Counted from the first letter of the stretch, positions 1-8,944 are shown. The stretch: 34,364 bases of DNA from Candidatus Gallilactobacillus intestinavium (GCA_017694665.1 JADIMP010000035.1:1-34364); one strand, 5' to 3'. The notes: generated by a model not told the origin, from the sequence alone. A program made the numbers and translations.

Positions 1-1158
1 TACATTCCCTTGTCATTAAGTGCAATTATTTATTCTCATATAATTTCAACATTGATTGCAATAAGCATCATAGCTATCTTTTTAATACTTGCTATTTGTT
101 TAAAGAAAAATATATTATTTAAATTAAAATCCCTTACTAAACAATTATTTTTCACATTAGGAATAACATCATTTTATTGGATCAATTTATTTTCAGCTTT
201 AAAAAATAAACTATTTATTCCTCCATGTCCTAAATTAGGTGGCATGGATGTTGGTTTACTTATTCAACAACAATTTACATGGGGAGAAAATCGCGTAGGT
301 GCATTAGTAGCATTAATTTTTGTCATAGGATTATTAAATTGGAATAAATTAACCACGCATGCCAAAATTACAGCTGGAATTGCATTATTATATGCTTTTT
401 TAATTACTAATATCAGTACAGTTTTTTTGATCATTCTCTCTCATACACCGTTCAGAATGATACAGTGGACTGGTAGATTAATGAGTGCCGTTAATTTATT
501 TAGCATAATTTTTGATGTCGATGTTGTTACTTCTCTTTTAAAAAAATCTCATTTACAAAAAATAGGATATTTTGGAATTATGGGATTATTCTTAATTAGT
601 TTTATTGGACAAGGTTTAATGTTTATGAAAAACCCTAATCTTAAAAAAATTAATTATTATCCGAGTTTACAGCATAAATTACCTATTGGAAATTGGAAAA
701 TTGATTCAAGTAAAGAGCTAAACTACATAACTACTAAAAATTATACTGGAATAGGATTTACGGACTACTGGCCAAACCGCTCAATAAATTTTAAAAACAG
801 TATCATAAGCAATAATACAAAAATAAATAAAAGATATAGAAAAATTAAAATTAAACATAATGTTGACGAATTTCAATTGAATTCTAAATTGAACAAAAAC
901 ACTAAAGTTAATACTCCAATTTTATATAATAAACAATATAAAGTTTTTCAAAATGAAAAAAATATTCCTTATCATGAGTCCAAAAGAGGTACTGTTGCTT
1001 TCAAAACAAAAAACAAAGCTCCCATTATAATTAAATACTATCCTTCTAATGGTATTAAGATCGCACAAATAACATCATTAACCACGATGTTAATATTATT
1101 AACAATAATGATCAAAAATAAGTATACACTTATAAATTTTAAACGTATAAAAAAATAA
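1..1158 (+). CDS. Polytopic membrane protein, C-terminal part (YfhO/PTPS-related-like)
   Basis: The reading frame is open from base 1, so the gene begins upstream of the window; about 385 residues are visible. Hydrophobic segments lie near residues 5-30, 45-65, 95-112, 120-145 and 188-210, and a last helix sits near the C-terminus (about 350-368). Between the last two helices is a polar region of about 135 residues, probably outside the membrane, containing an Asp-Tyr-Trp-Pro element. Membrane helices, a short Pro-Phe-Arg-containing loop (near residue 150) and a late DYxP motif resemble the large Lactobacillales membrane proteins labelled YfhO-like or 6-pyruvoyl-tetrahydropterin-synthase-related, thought to act in cell-envelope glycan modification. 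That assignment is inference from pattern; substrate unknown. A TTG at 10-12 could be read as a start but has no ribosome-binding site. A bidirectional terminator follows. Confidence 0.5.
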   Translation, partial: YIPLSLSAIIYSHIISTLIAISIIAIFLILAICLKKNILFKLKSLTKQLFFTLGITSFYWINLFSALKNKLFIPPCPKLGGMDVGLLIQQQFTWGENRVGALVALIFVIGLLNWNKLTTHAKITAGIALLYAFLITNISTVFLIILSHTPFRMIQWTGRLMSAVNLFSIIFDVDVVTSLLKKSHLQKIGYFGIMGLFLISFIGQGLMFMKNPNLKKINYYPSLQHKLPIGNWKIDSSKELNYITTKNYTGIGFTDYWPNRSINFKNSIISNNTKINKRYRKIKIKHNVDEFQLNSKLNKNTKVNTPILYNKQYKVFQNEKNIPYHESKRGTVAFKTKNKAPIIIKYYPSNGIKIAQITSLTTMLILLTIMIKNKYTLINFKRIKK

Positions 1159-1170
1159 TAATAAATAATT

Positions 1171-1206
1171 AAAATACGAGGCTCAATTATGAACCTCGTA
1201 TTTTTT
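1171..1206. terminator. Bidirectional intrinsic terminator
   Basis: A 9-bp stem (AATACGAGG at 1173-1181 with CCTCGTATT at 1194-1202) is flanked by A residues on the left and a T-run on the right. It can therefore end both the membrane-protein gene from the left and the M13 peptidase gene from the right. Confidence 0.85.
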
Positions 1207-1207
1207 A

Positions 1208-3160
1208 TTACCAAATAGCTACTCTGTCTTTAGGATCTATCCACATACCATCAGTATCCTTAACATCAAATGCCTCATAAAAATCGTCTAAGTTTTGAGC
1301 ACATATATTTGCTCTCAAATTATGTGGTGAATGAACATCGATACTTAATAATAACTTATCGTATTCTATTGTGGACTTCATACACCATATTTTCGCCCAA
1401 TTAATGAAAAATGATTTTACATCAAAATTATCATCTTTCTTAGCAGCCTCTAAAGCACAACTTAGCCCTCCTTGATCAGCCACATTTTCCGATACAACTT
1501 GCTTACCATTTACTTTTCCACCAGAAACTTCTATTCCGTCAAACTGATCTATCATTGCTTGAGTTAACTTTTTAAAGTGTTTAAGATCATCATCTGTCCA
1601 CCAATTGTTTAAGTTCCCAAATTCATCAAACTGAGCTCCATTATTATCAAAAGCATGGGATATTTCGTGAGCCATTACTGCACCAATACCACCAAAATTT
1701 TCTGAGTCTGTTTGTGACAAATCATAAAATGGTTTTTGTAAAATAGCAGCTGGAAAGACAATAATATTGTTTGAAGGATCATAATAAGCATTAACTGTTG
1801 CTGGATCCATATCTTCCCACATAGTTCGATCTACTTCTTTATGTAAATGATTAAATTCGTCTTGAATTGCAAGTCTTGTAAATTTTAAATCATTGTTAAA
1901 TAAAGTATCGTTTTCATCAACCACAAATTGAGCAAATATTGGATCTATTTTGTCTGGATACCCAACATTAGGTACTAAATTGTTTAATTTAACAATTGCT
2001 TTTCTCTTAGTATCATCACTTAACCAATCGTTATTTTCTAATCTCTCTTTATAAACATCAATCATTTTGTGGACCATATTAATAACATCTTTTTTAGCTT
2101 TAGATCCAAAATATTTACGTGCATAATAGTCTCCAACTACCATGTTGTATTGTCCATATGCAAGATAAAAAGCAGCTTTTTGCTTATTTGGAGCCTCTTT
2201 TTTACCAGATAAAACACGTCCATATTCTCCACCTATTTTTCTAATATCGTCTGATAAAATACCAGTCCAATTCAATATAACGTTTACCAACATCCAACTT
2301 TTGACTTCATTAAAGTTATCTTCACTAAAAATACTATTTAAGTGGTCGTAATAACGTTTATCTGTGACAATAATTTTGTCTGTTTCTTCAGGGATTACTT
2401 GATTAATAAATTTAGATAAGCTAATAACTTCTAATCTTTCATCAAAATCAGACAAACTCTCAGGATTATAACTTTTTGGATAATCTGCTTTTTCCTCATT
2501 ACTAAGTTCATAAGCTGCCATTTTTTTATCTAACTGCAAAGCTTCAGAAATAGTTTTTTTAATTTCATCATCATTAAATCCAGCTAATTGCATTAATCTA
2601 CTTACCATTTTTGTAAATACGCCTAGCAATTGTTCGGCAGATTCTTTTTGTTCTTCTTTATAATAAGTAGTATCTGGCAAAATAAGTCCAGCCGCAGCTG
2701 CATGTAAGCAATAATGTTTAGCATCCTTCATGTCAGGAGCAACATAAATAGGAAAAGGAACATCAATCCCATTTCTTACAAAAAATGATAATTCTTCTTG
2801 TAAATCACAATAATTATTCAATTTATTAACTTTATCAATAAAAGTTTTTACAGGTTTATATCCTAATTTATTCCTTTGTTCATAATTCAAAGCTAACTTA
2901 TAATAATTAATGAAATTAGCTAACAAAACATTATTAGGTTCTGTTTTATTATCCAACATGTCTTGAAAATCATTCATTAATAATTTTTCAATATCATCAG
3001 ATAACTTAGCAAATCCACCTGTTGAAGATTTATCTGCAGGAATTTTAGCTTTTTTTAACCATTCTCCATTTACAGATAAATACAAATCATCTTTAATATT
3101 AATATTAGATAAATCTTTTCCTTGAGATCCAGATCCACCAATAATACATGATTGTGTCAT
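1208..3160 (-). CDS. pepO: M13-family zinc metallopeptidase (PepO-like endopeptidase)
   Basis: A 650-residue neprilysin/PepO-type oligopeptidase, close to the usual length of lactic-acid-bacterial PepO. The zinc motif HEISH is at residues 498-502 and the third ligand lies in ENVAD at 558-562. The substrate-binding Asn-Ala-Tyr-Tyr element is upstream, and the conserved C-terminus ends in a terminal Trp, as is typical of M13 enzymes. There is no signal peptide, so the enzyme should be cytosolic and cleave oligopeptides taken up by the cell; this is inferred from family knowledge. The ATG at 3158-3160 is supported by an AAAGAGG ribosome-binding site just upstream. The gene is monocistronic, ends at a shared terminator and is divergent from the small VOC-like gene. 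The symbol is a family-level assignment. Confidence 0.93.
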   Translation of the reverse strand: MTQSCIIGGSGSQGKDLSNINIKDDLYLSVNGEWLKKAKIPADKSSTGGFAKLSDDIEKLLMNDFQDMLDNKTEPNNVLLANFINYYKLALNYEQRNKLGYKPVKTFIDKVNKLNNYCDLQEELSFFVRNGIDVPFPIYVAPDMKDAKHYCLHAAAAGLILPDTTYYKEEQKESAEQLLGVFTKMVSRLMQLAGFNDDEIKKTISEALQLDKKMAAYELSNEEKADYPKSYNPESLSDFDERLEVISLSKFINQVIPEETDKIIVTDKRYYDHLNSIFSEDNFNEVKSWMLVNVILNWTGILSDDIRKIGGEYGRVLSGKKEAPNKQKAAFYLAYGQYNMVVGDYYARKYFGSKAKKDVINMVHKMIDVYKERLENNDWLSDDTKRKAIVKLNNLVPNVGYPDKIDPIFAQFVVDENDTLFNNDLKFTRLAIQDEFNHLHKEVDRTMWEDMDPATVNAYYDPSNNIIVFPAAILQKPFYDLSQTDSENFGGIGAVMAHEISHAFDNNGAQFDEFGNLNNWWTDDDLKHFKKLTQAMIDQFDGIEVSGGKVNGKQVVSENVADQGGLSCALEAAKKDDNFDVKSFFINWAKIWCMKSTIEYDKLLLSIDVHSPHNLRANICAQNLDDFYEAFDVKDTDGMWIDPKDRVAIW

Positions 3161-3239
3161 AATCTTGCCTCTTTCTTTACATTTATATGGTTGAGAATAG
3201 CAAACAAAATTTTAAAAATCAATTTGAGAGTATTTCATT

Positions 3240-3560
3240 ATGTACGTTAAAAAAATAAGCGATTATAAAATTCCTGTTCAAAATATTAAAAGAGCTTGGC
3301 GCTTCTATCACGAAGTTTTCGATATGCCCAACAATAAAAAACTTCATCTAACTGTTTCAGTAAATAAGAAAGATATAAACTTTTATAAGTCAACATATCC
3401 AACAAATAAAAAATTTTCCATTTGGGTACGCGATGATAAAGATGATGTTATTAATCATTTTAAGAGTTATTATGTAAATATAATTAATACTAAAGAAAAA
3501 AATAAAGTTATCATCAAAGACGATGAGGAAAATACCATTATAGTATTTACAAATCAATAA
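3240..3560 (+). CDS. Small VOC (glyoxalase/bleomycin-resistance-like) protein
   Basis: A 106-residue protein with the two half-modules of a vicinal-oxygen-chelate fold. A first alpha-helix reads Ala-Trp-Arg-Phe-Tyr-His-Glu-Val-Phe (about residues 19-27), the usual VOC position. The C-terminal strand reads Asp-Asp-Glu-Glu-Asn-Thr-Ile-Ile-Val-Phe, resembling the family DPDGN-x-hydrophobic ending. It is shorter than typical 120-130-residue members, and I cannot see a clear metal-ligand set, so a catalytic role should not be assumed. Only a weak GAGAG lies upstream as ribosome-binding site. It is single, divergent from the M13 peptidase gene and ends at a shared terminator. Function unknown. Confidence 0.6.
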   Translation: MYVKKISDYKIPVQNIKRAWRFYHEVFDMPNNKKLHLTVSVNKKDINFYKSTYPTNKKFSIWVRDDKDDVINHFKSYYVNIINTKEKNKVIIKDDEENTIIVFTNQ

Positions 3561-3565
3561 ATAAC

Positions 3566-3592
3566 AAAAGCCAGAGATTGCCTCTGGCTTTT
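3566..3592. terminator. Bidirectional intrinsic terminator
   Basis: A perfect 11-bp stem (AAAAGCCAGAG at 3566-3576, CTCTGGCTTTT at 3582-3592) with a 5-base loop, A-rich on one side and T-rich on the other. It serves the convergent VOC-like and HIT genes. Confidence 0.92.
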
Positions 3593-3601
3593 ATTATTTA
3601 T

Positions 3602-3976
3602 TTATATTTTTCTCCTAATTAACTTTTTGACACCTGGTTTTAACCCGGGCTTTTTATCTGCGTCACCTTTGTAACGAGGTATTAAATGAACATGTGCGTG
3701 AAAAACGGTCTGTCCTGCATCTGCTCCTAAATTCATACCTATATTGTAAGCAGACGGATGATGTTCTTTATCCAAAATTTTTTTAACTTCTACAATTAAT
3801 CTATCAATATAAATACGCTCAGTCTCTGTTAAATACCACCAATTTTCAACATGTCTTTTAGGAACAATTAGTGTGTGCCCAGGATTAACTGGCCTAATGT
3901 CCTTAAAAGCTTTAGCATATTCATTTTCAATTAAAATATCTGATGATGGTTTTTCGCAAAACGGACAATTTTTCAT
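3602..3976 (-). CDS. hit: HIT family nucleotide hydrolase
   Basis: A 124-residue histidine-triad protein. The triad HAHVH is at residues 93-97 followed by Leu-Ile-Pro, with the middle His (95) as expected nucleophile. An N-terminal Cys-Pro-Phe-Cys pair (4-7) suggests the zinc-binding variant. HIT enzymes hydrolyse nucleoside phosphoramidates or dinucleotides; the physiological substrate is unknown. The start codon overlaps the stop of the upstream membrane-protein gene (ATGA, 3973-3976), so the two are translationally coupled in a minus-strand operon with a DUF915-type hydrolase. The basic C-terminal tail (Lys/Arg rich, 113-124) is as in other Lactobacillales copies. Confidence 0.92.
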   Translation of the reverse strand: MKNCPFCEKPSSDILIENEYAKAFKDIRPVNPGHTLIVPKRHVENWWYLTETERIYIDRLIVEVKKILDKEHHPSAYNIGMNLGADAGQTVFHAHVHLIPRYKGDADKKPGLKPGVKKLIRRKI

Positions 3977-4653
3977 TTACGATACCTCGATTTAATTTTT
4001 ATTTTAAAAAGAATAATTCTTATATACAAAATAAGCGTCATTATTAAACTAAAAATTAAAACATAGGTTAAAATTCTTTGAATTTTAATAATTCCATTAA
4101 TTATTCCTACAATTTGTAAATTATTTTGAATATATTGATTAAGTCCCTTTATAAAAGACTGTGTTGCTGTATCTGTAATAGAATTAGGCAAATAAGATGT
4201 GTTTAATCCAATATTACTAATTTGTTGATTTAAATCTTTTTTTACGGCTTGATAAATTTCAGGAGTATTAAAATCTAAACTTTGACCTTGATAAGATTCT
4301 TTAATACCGGTTTGCAAAACACTTTTTATTAAATCATTAGTTACTATACCAGTCGGAATATTATTTTTTTGCAAATTACTCTTAATTTCAGTTTTTATTG
4401 GATTAATTACAATAGGATTTTTAACAGCTGTTTCCATAAATCCTTGGCTAAAAATCGTAAATCTAAAAATAGCTGCAATAATAGTAATTACAAGAAATAT
4501 TTTCGGCCATAATTTATTAGGTCGTTTAGGTTCTCCATAAACTTTATTATAATGTTGTCGTTCTTCTCTATTATTACGTAATTTATTGGTAAACGAGTTA
4601 TCATTCTCCTGATTATGTAAATTACTATATTTATTCATTCGTGAATTAGACAT
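3973..4653 (-). CDS. Uncharacterised two-helix membrane protein
   Basis: A 226-residue protein I do not recognise. It has a polar, Asn/Arg-rich N-terminal 45 residues, a first transmembrane segment at about 49-70, an extracytoplasmic region of about 115 residues rich in Asn, Gln, Ile and Thr, and a second segment at about 190-214 followed by a short Lys/Arg-rich tail. The basic N-terminus and tail place both ends in the cytoplasm. The ATG has a good AGGAGA ribosome-binding site (revcomp of 4660-4665). It sits between the DUF915-type hydrolase (9 bases upstream) and hit (4-base overlap), so the three are probably co-expressed. No enzymatic motif is visible. Confidence 0.8.
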   Translation of the reverse strand: MSNSRMNKYSNLHNQENDNSFTNKLRNNREERQHYNKVYGEPKRPNKLWPKIFLVITIIAAIFRFTIFSQGFMETAVKNPIVINPIKTEIKSNLQKNNIPTGIVTNDLIKSVLQTGIKESYQGQSLDFNTPEIYQAVKKDLNQQISNIGLNTSYLPNSITDTATQSFIKGLNQYIQNNLQIVGIINGIIKIQRILTYVLIFSLIMTLILYIRIILFKIKIKSRYRK

Positions 4654-4662
4654 TTTATTCTC

Positions 4663-5424
4663 CTATTGCCATAAAAATTTTGCAATTATTCTATCAACGT
4701 AAGGATTTTGATGTAATAAATAATGTAAATTATTTATGCCACCATGTAAAACAATCTGTGAATAACTATCATGTTTACCAACCATATTTTTAAATTTCTC
4801 AGCATTTATTACTTTTATAACTCCATCTGTATGCCAATTAAACATTTCACTAATAATATTCAATACTTTTATATGTTCAGGAAAATTAGTTGCAAGTTTT
4901 CTTTCATAATTATTATAATCTGTCGCCATATTAATATATTTAAGCGTTTTGGGATATTTTTTCGGTTGATTTTTATAAAATCGTGTTAAATATCGATAAA
5001 TAACATTACAACCAGCAGAATGACCTACTAAATTTACTTCATTAATGCCATATTTACTAAGTAATTCGCGCATTAAGCCACTTAATTGTTTGCTTTCTTT
5101 TTGATAGTGTTTATTTAAACTAAAAATAACCAAAATTAAAGTGTTCTTTTTTAAATTATTTAATGGTTTATTAGTTTTTATATGATTACCTTTTGTTAAA
5201 TGAACTACTACTACTTCATTAGATAAATGATAACGTAAATATCTTCTACTTAAAGGGCCAAAAGTTAACCAATTACCATAATCTCCAGATACTAATAAAG
5301 TGGGAATGTTTCTTTTTTCTACATTTATTTTATGTAAATTATGATAATCAATTATTTCCCAATATAAAGCCAGCATGGTTAAAAAACAAAATAAAATTAA
5401 TAATATATTTTTTAGTTTCTTCAT
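4663..5424 (-). CDS. DUF915-type alpha/beta hydrolase, membrane-anchored
   Basis: A 253-residue alpha/beta hydrolase. A hydrophobic signal-anchor (residues 5-21) is followed by an extracytoplasmic hydrolase domain. The nucleophile elbow Gly-His-Ser-Ala-Gly is at 134-138 (Ser136). Asp200 in His-Thr-Asp-Gly and His234 in a His-Tyr-Leu-Leu-His-Gln-Asn element complete a likely triad; the last matches the DUF915 ending (HSxLHEN then a Phe-Leu-aromatic C-terminus). Substrate unknown; DUF915 proteins are generally annotated as lipases/esterases of the cell surface without proof. The start has an AGGAGT site about 12 bases upstream. It is the first gene of the operon with the two-helix membrane protein and hit. 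Confidence 0.8.
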   Translation of the reverse strand: MKKLKNILLILFCFLTMLALYWEIIDYHNLHKINVEKRNIPTLLVSGDYGNWLTFGPLSRRYLRYHLSNEVVVVHLTKGNHIKTNKPLNNLKKNTLILVIFSLNKHYQKESKQLSGLMRELLSKYGINEVNLVGHSAGCNVIYRYLTRFYKNQPKKYPKTLKYINMATDYNNYERKLATNFPEHIKVLNIISEMFNWHTDGVIKVINAEKFKNMVGKHDSYSQIVLHGGINNLHYLLHQNPYVDRIIAKFLWQ

Positions 5425-5467
5425 TAACTAGCTTAACTCCTATAATATAAATTTCAGTATTAATTAT

Positions 5468-5504
5468 TAAGAAAAGCTCTTCATTATAAAACAACGAAGA
5501 GCTT
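5468..5504 (-). terminator. Intrinsic terminator after the GNAT gene
   Basis: A 9-bp stem (AAGCTCTTC at 5474-5482, GAAGAGCTT at 5496-5504) with a 13-base loop. On the minus strand it lies just downstream of the GNAT gene and is followed by a T-rich stretch (revcomp of 5464-5473), separating this unit from the DUF915 operon. Confidence 0.65.
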
Positions 5505-5513
5505 AAATAAACA

Positions 5514-5999
5514 TTAAAAATCTTTACTCATTTTACGATACCAAACGTTATCTTTTAACATTGGTTGTCCATAAGGATCATAACCTTGATCACGATAAAA
5601 TTTAACCACATTTTCAGGAACTTCTACACATAAACTAAATGCATCTTCTTTTTTTAATTCTTTTTCAATTTTTTTTAAAAGTTCCTTAGCATAACCATGT
5701 TTTCTATACTTCTTTATAACTGCCAAATTATTTAATTCATATAAATCATCATCAATTTGATTAACAGTTGCTGTAACTACAGGAACACTTTTTTGCTCTT
5801 TTTTAATATATCCAACATAGTCATAATTTTTATAATCAGCATCGTCTTCTTGTTTTTCTGTATTAGAAATAGTAACTTTCATATCTTTAAATACAGAGCT
5901 TCTAACAGAATTAGCATCTATAGCTACAGTATCATCTGTTTTACTTGTTTTTTTTACATCTAATTTATTAGTATGTTTAAAAAGATTAAATAATCCCAT
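5514..5999 (-). CDS. GNAT family N-acetyltransferase
   Basis: A 161-residue protein. The first 60 residues are polar and low-complexity (Lys/Asp/Ser/Thr), an extra N-terminal arm. The GNAT core occupies about 60-158, with the acetyl-CoA pyrophosphate loop in Lys-Tyr-Arg-Lys-His-Gly-Tyr-Ala (Arg-x-x-Gly-x-Ala type) and a final Val-Lys-Phe-Tyr-Arg-Asp-Gln-Gly-Tyr motif, the classic Asn/Tyr-containing motif B. The acceptor substrate is unknown. The ATG at 5997-5999 has an AGGAG site 5 bases upstream. It lies 17 bases downstream of the histidine-phosphatase gene and is probably cotranscribed with it. Confidence 0.85.
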   Translation of the reverse strand: MGLFNLFKHTNKLDVKKTSKTDDTVAIDANSVRSSVFKDMKVTISNTEKQEDDADYKNYDYVGYIKKEQKSVPVVTATVNQIDDDLYELNNLAVIKKYRKHGYAKELLKKIEKELKKEDAFSLCVEVPENVVKFYRDQGYDPYGQPMLKDNVWYRKMSKDF

Positions 6000-6016
6000 A
6001 CAAACTCCTAAAATTT

Positions 6017-6679
6017 TTATTCATTATAAGAATCAATAATAATATCTTTATCATTTAATAGTAATTTAGTTACACTTCCATTGGCTGGTTTATGATATAC
6101 ATCATATTTACCATGACCATATTTTTCTACAATACTTAAAATAGTATTACTATGTCCAACTAACAAAACATTATCGCCGTCACTTAATTCATTATTGCTT
6201 CTAATTAAATCAAAACCTTTATTTAATCTATTCCAATACTCTTCGTTATTTTCTGAATCATGAAAAGGATCAGTATCTTTCATCAGATCCTTAGCCTTGG
6301 CTAAAGAATACTTTTCCTGAATGTCTCGTAAATTTTTCATTCCATGAGACATTGCTACTTGTTCCCAAACATAGTGAATATTTTCTCCTTCAAATGAACC
6401 ATAAAATTGTTCTCTAAAAAAGGGACTAACAACAATATCGTTATCAGTTAAATTTGATTCCTGATTTAACTCAACTATTTTTTTAGCAGTGTCATGAGCT
6501 CTTGTAGTATCTGAACAATAAGCAGCTGCAAATTTTACATTAGATAATTTTTTTCCAGCATTTATAGCATCATTGATACCCTTTTCTGTTAAAGGAGAAT
6601 TTCCCCATCCTTGTAACTTTCCATAAATATTATAATAAGTTTGTCCATGACGAATTAAATATACTGTTAGTTTTTTCAT
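6017..6679 (-). CDS. Histidine phosphatase family protein (phosphoglycerate-mutase-like)
   Basis: A 220-residue protein. The phosphohistidine motif Arg-His-Gly-Gln-Thr is at 10-14 (His11 nucleophile). Further active-site residues are Arg60 in a Thr-Thr-Arg-Ala-His element, Glu90 in Arg-Glu-Gln and His176 in Val-Gly-His-Ser. The sequence belongs to the GpmB/PhoE-like branch rather than glycolytic GpmA, and most members are phosphatases with broad or unknown substrates. The start is preceded by a GGAGG-like site (revcomp of 6687-6692). It is the first gene of the pair with the GNAT protein and divergent from the LTA synthase. Confidence 0.9.
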   Translation of the reverse strand: MKKLTVYLIRHGQTYYNIYGKLQGWGNSPLTEKGINDAINAGKKLSNVKFAAAYCSDTTRAHDTAKKIVELNQESNLTDNDIVVSPFFREQFYGSFEGENIHYVWEQVAMSHGMKNLRDIQEKYSLAKAKDLMKDTDPFHDSENNEEYWNRLNKGFDLIRSNNELSDGDNVLLVGHSNTILSIVEKYGHGKYDVYHKPANGSVTKLLLNDKDIIIDSYNE

Positions 6680-6741
6680 TATATTTTCCTCCTATTTATT
6701 ATTATAAACAAAAGATCTGTTTTTCATTCTAAAAATATATT

Positions 6742-6769
6742 TTGCACATTTATGTTATAGTGCTAGACT
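6742..6769 (+). promoter_or_regulatory. Probable extended -10 promoter of the LTA synthase gene
   Basis: TTGCAC (6742-6747) and TAGACT (6764-6769) are separated by 16 bases, with TGC directly before the -10, giving an extended -10. It lies about 40 bases upstream of the start codon in the divergent gap. Seen by eye; not scored against a matrix. Confidence 0.4.
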
Positions 6770-6810
6770 TAAAAAATATAGCGTAAAAATTTAAGAAGGT
6801 AGATTTACCT

Positions 6811-8907
6811 ATGAAACGTTTTTTAAATAAAGTTCAAAAGATATTGAGCACAAGAATAGGTCTATTTTGGATAATTATAGTTCTATGTTGGCTTAAAACG
6901 TTATTTGCATATGCTGTAGATTTTCACTTAAATATAGTCAATCCTATGCAATTATTCATTCTAATAATTAATCCAATTGGAATGACTATTTTGCTTATTG
7001 GATTAGCCTTATATGCAAAATCCACTAAGCTTTTTTATTCTTTGTTAAGCATATTATACATAGGTAATACAGCTTTACTATATTTTAATATTGTTTTCTA
7101 CCGAGAATTCACAGACTTTATGACAGTAGAGACAATAACAGGATTTGATAAAGTGAATCAAGGATTATCTGGTAGTTCCTTTGCACTAACAAGTCCTCAC
7201 GATTTTGTATACTGGATTGATATTATTATTTTAATAATTTTATTTTTAACTCGTTGGATAAAATTCGACCATAAACCAATAACCAAAAAAATTAGCTTCG
7301 CCATTTCTTCATTAGCTTTATTATTTATAACTTTTGACTTAGCCTTAAGTGAAACCCAAAGATCTCAATTATTAACCAGAACTTTTGATCATGAATACAT
7401 TGTTCAATATATGGGATTAGACTTTTTTACTGCATACGATGGTATTAACCAATGGCATAATGCAGAAATGCGTGCCCGAGCTAATAAATCCGAACTCAAG
7501 AAAATAGTTAACTTTACTAGAAAACACTATGCTGCACCTAATCCTTCAATGTTTGGAATTGCCAAAGGCAGAAATGTAATTATTATTCATTTAGAAAGTT
7601 TCCAGCAATTTTCTATTGATCGAAAAATAAACGGACAAGAAGTAACACCATTCTTAAATAGCCTTTATCATTCCAACGAAACTTATGCTTTCGATAACTT
7701 CTTTCATCAAGTAGGCCAAGGAAGAACTTCTGATGCTGAAAATATGTTAGAAACAGGAGATTTTGCACTTCCTCAAGGTTCCTTATTCACACAATTAGGA
7801 AGTAGTAATACATTTCAGGCTGCCCCTGCCATATTAGAACAATCACCTGAACACTACACAACAGCTGTATTCCATGGAAATGTTCCAACTTTTTGGAATC
7901 GTAATAACGTTTATCCAAGATTAGGCTTTCAATACTTCTTTGCTCAGGAATACTTTAATCATAGCGGAAACCGCTCTGAAGGTTATGGATTAAAAGACAA
8001 ACTTTTATTTCAAGGTTCAATAAAATACTTACAACATTTGCAACAACCTTTTTATGTAAAATATTTAACTGTCACAAACCATTTTCCTTATCAATTAGAT
8101 AAAGAAGATCAGGATCCTAATTTTAAGACTACGAACACTAGTAGTTCAGTAGTTAACAATTACTTTGTAACTAATCATTATTTAGATCAATCAGTTCACG
8201 AATTCTTTAACTTTTTAAAAGCTTCTGGATTATATAATAAATCTATAATTGTTTTATACGGTGACCACTATGGTATTTCCGATTCTGAAAATAAAGCGCT
8301 AGCACCTGTGTTAGGCAAAAATCCTCAAAAATGGAATAACTTTGATAATGCTCAACTACAGCGAGTTCCTTTCATGATTGTAATTCCTGGCATCCATTCT
8401 GGAAAAATAGAACATCAATACGGTGGAGAAATTGACGTTCTTCCTACTTTATTACATTTATTGGGAATTCATACCAAAAAATATATTCAATTTGGTACTG
8501 ATCTATTTTCTAAGCAACACAACCAAGTTGTTGCCTTCAGAAATAGAGACTTTGTAACGCCAAACTATACTGTTCTTTCAGGAACAGTATATAGCAATAA
8601 AACTGGCAAAATTGCTAAGTTAACATCTGCTGAACGTAAACAAATTAATAAAGATCAAAAATTTGTTAATGAAGAGCTTAGTCTTTCTGACTCCTTAAAT
8701 TACAAAGATTTATTACGCTTTTATCATCCAAAAGGATTCAAAAAAGTTAATCCAAATAAATTTAATTACGGCGATGCTTTAGAAAAAGAAGAAAAAATCG
8801 AAAAAGAAAAAGGAGTCGGTAGTACATCAATGTACAGTGAAAACAACAATAAATCATTAGTAAACTTGTATCATACTGATACTCCAGAACTAAATAACAA
8901 TCATTAA
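6811..8907 (+). CDS. ltaS: Lipoteichoic acid synthase family protein
   Basis: A 698-residue LtaS-type polyglycerolphosphate synthase. Five hydrophobic segments in the first 180 residues precede an extracytoplasmic sulfatase-like domain. The expected active-site elements are present in order: Glu262 in Leu-Glu-Ser-Phe-Gln, nucleophile Thr306 in Gly-Arg-Thr-Ser-Asp-Ala-Glu, and Asp485-His486 in Tyr-Gly-Asp-His-Tyr-Gly. The enzyme transfers glycerol-phosphate from phosphatidylglycerol to the growing LTA chain at the outer membrane face (family knowledge). The C-terminal 60 residues form a charged, Lys/Glu then Asn-rich tail. The start is supported by an AGAAGGT site about 10 bases upstream. The gene is monocistronic and ends at a strong shared terminator. 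LTA primases share the fold, so the symbol is a family call. Confidence 0.93.
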   Translation: MKRFLNKVQKILSTRIGLFWIIIVLCWLKTLFAYAVDFHLNIVNPMQLFILIINPIGMTILLIGLALYAKSTKLFYSLLSILYIGNTALLYFNIVFYREFTDFMTVETITGFDKVNQGLSGSSFALTSPHDFVYWIDIIILIILFLTRWIKFDHKPITKKISFAISSLALLFITFDLALSETQRSQLLTRTFDHEYIVQYMGLDFFTAYDGINQWHNAEMRARANKSELKKIVNFTRKHYAAPNPSMFGIAKGRNVIIIHLESFQQFSIDRKINGQEVTPFLNSLYHSNETYAFDNFFHQVGQGRTSDAENMLETGDFALPQGSLFTQLGSSNTFQAAPAILEQSPEHYTTAVFHGNVPTFWNRNNVYPRLGFQYFFAQEYFNHSGNRSEGYGLKDKLLFQGSIKYLQHLQQPFYVKYLTVTNHFPYQLDKEDQDPNFKTTNTSSSVVNNYFVTNHYLDQSVHEFFNFLKASGLYNKSIIVLYGDHYGISDSENKALAPVLGKNPQKWNNFDNAQLQRVPFMIVIPGIHSGKIEHQYGGEIDVLPTLLHLLGIHTKKYIQFGTDLFSKQHNQVVAFRNRDFVTPNYTVLSGTVYSNKTGKIAKLTSAERKQINKDQKFVNEELSLSDSLNYKDLLRFYHPKGFKKVNPNKFNYGDALEKEEKIEKEKGVGSTSMYSENNNKSLVNLYHTDTPELNNNH

Positions 8908-8910
8908 TAA

Positions 8911-8944
8911 AAAAAGCCTACTTTAAATTAAAGTAGGCTTTTTT
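8911..8944. terminator. Bidirectional intrinsic terminator
   Basis: An almost perfect palindrome: AAAAAGCCTACTTTAA (8911-8926) pairs with TTAAAGTAGGCTTTTT (8929-8944). It ends the LTA synthase gene and, read from the other side, can end the reductase gene at 8983. Confidence 0.92.

Noticed and set aside
4771..4989. Open frames antisense to or inside real genes (for example 4771-4989, 5757-5963, 9449-9655, 10914-11108, 12978-13316, 21451-21669, 22792-23091, 26641-26847, 28452-28670)
   Set aside because: Each lies fully inside a gene with strong family evidence, has no ribosome-binding site of note and gives biased, low-complexity translations.
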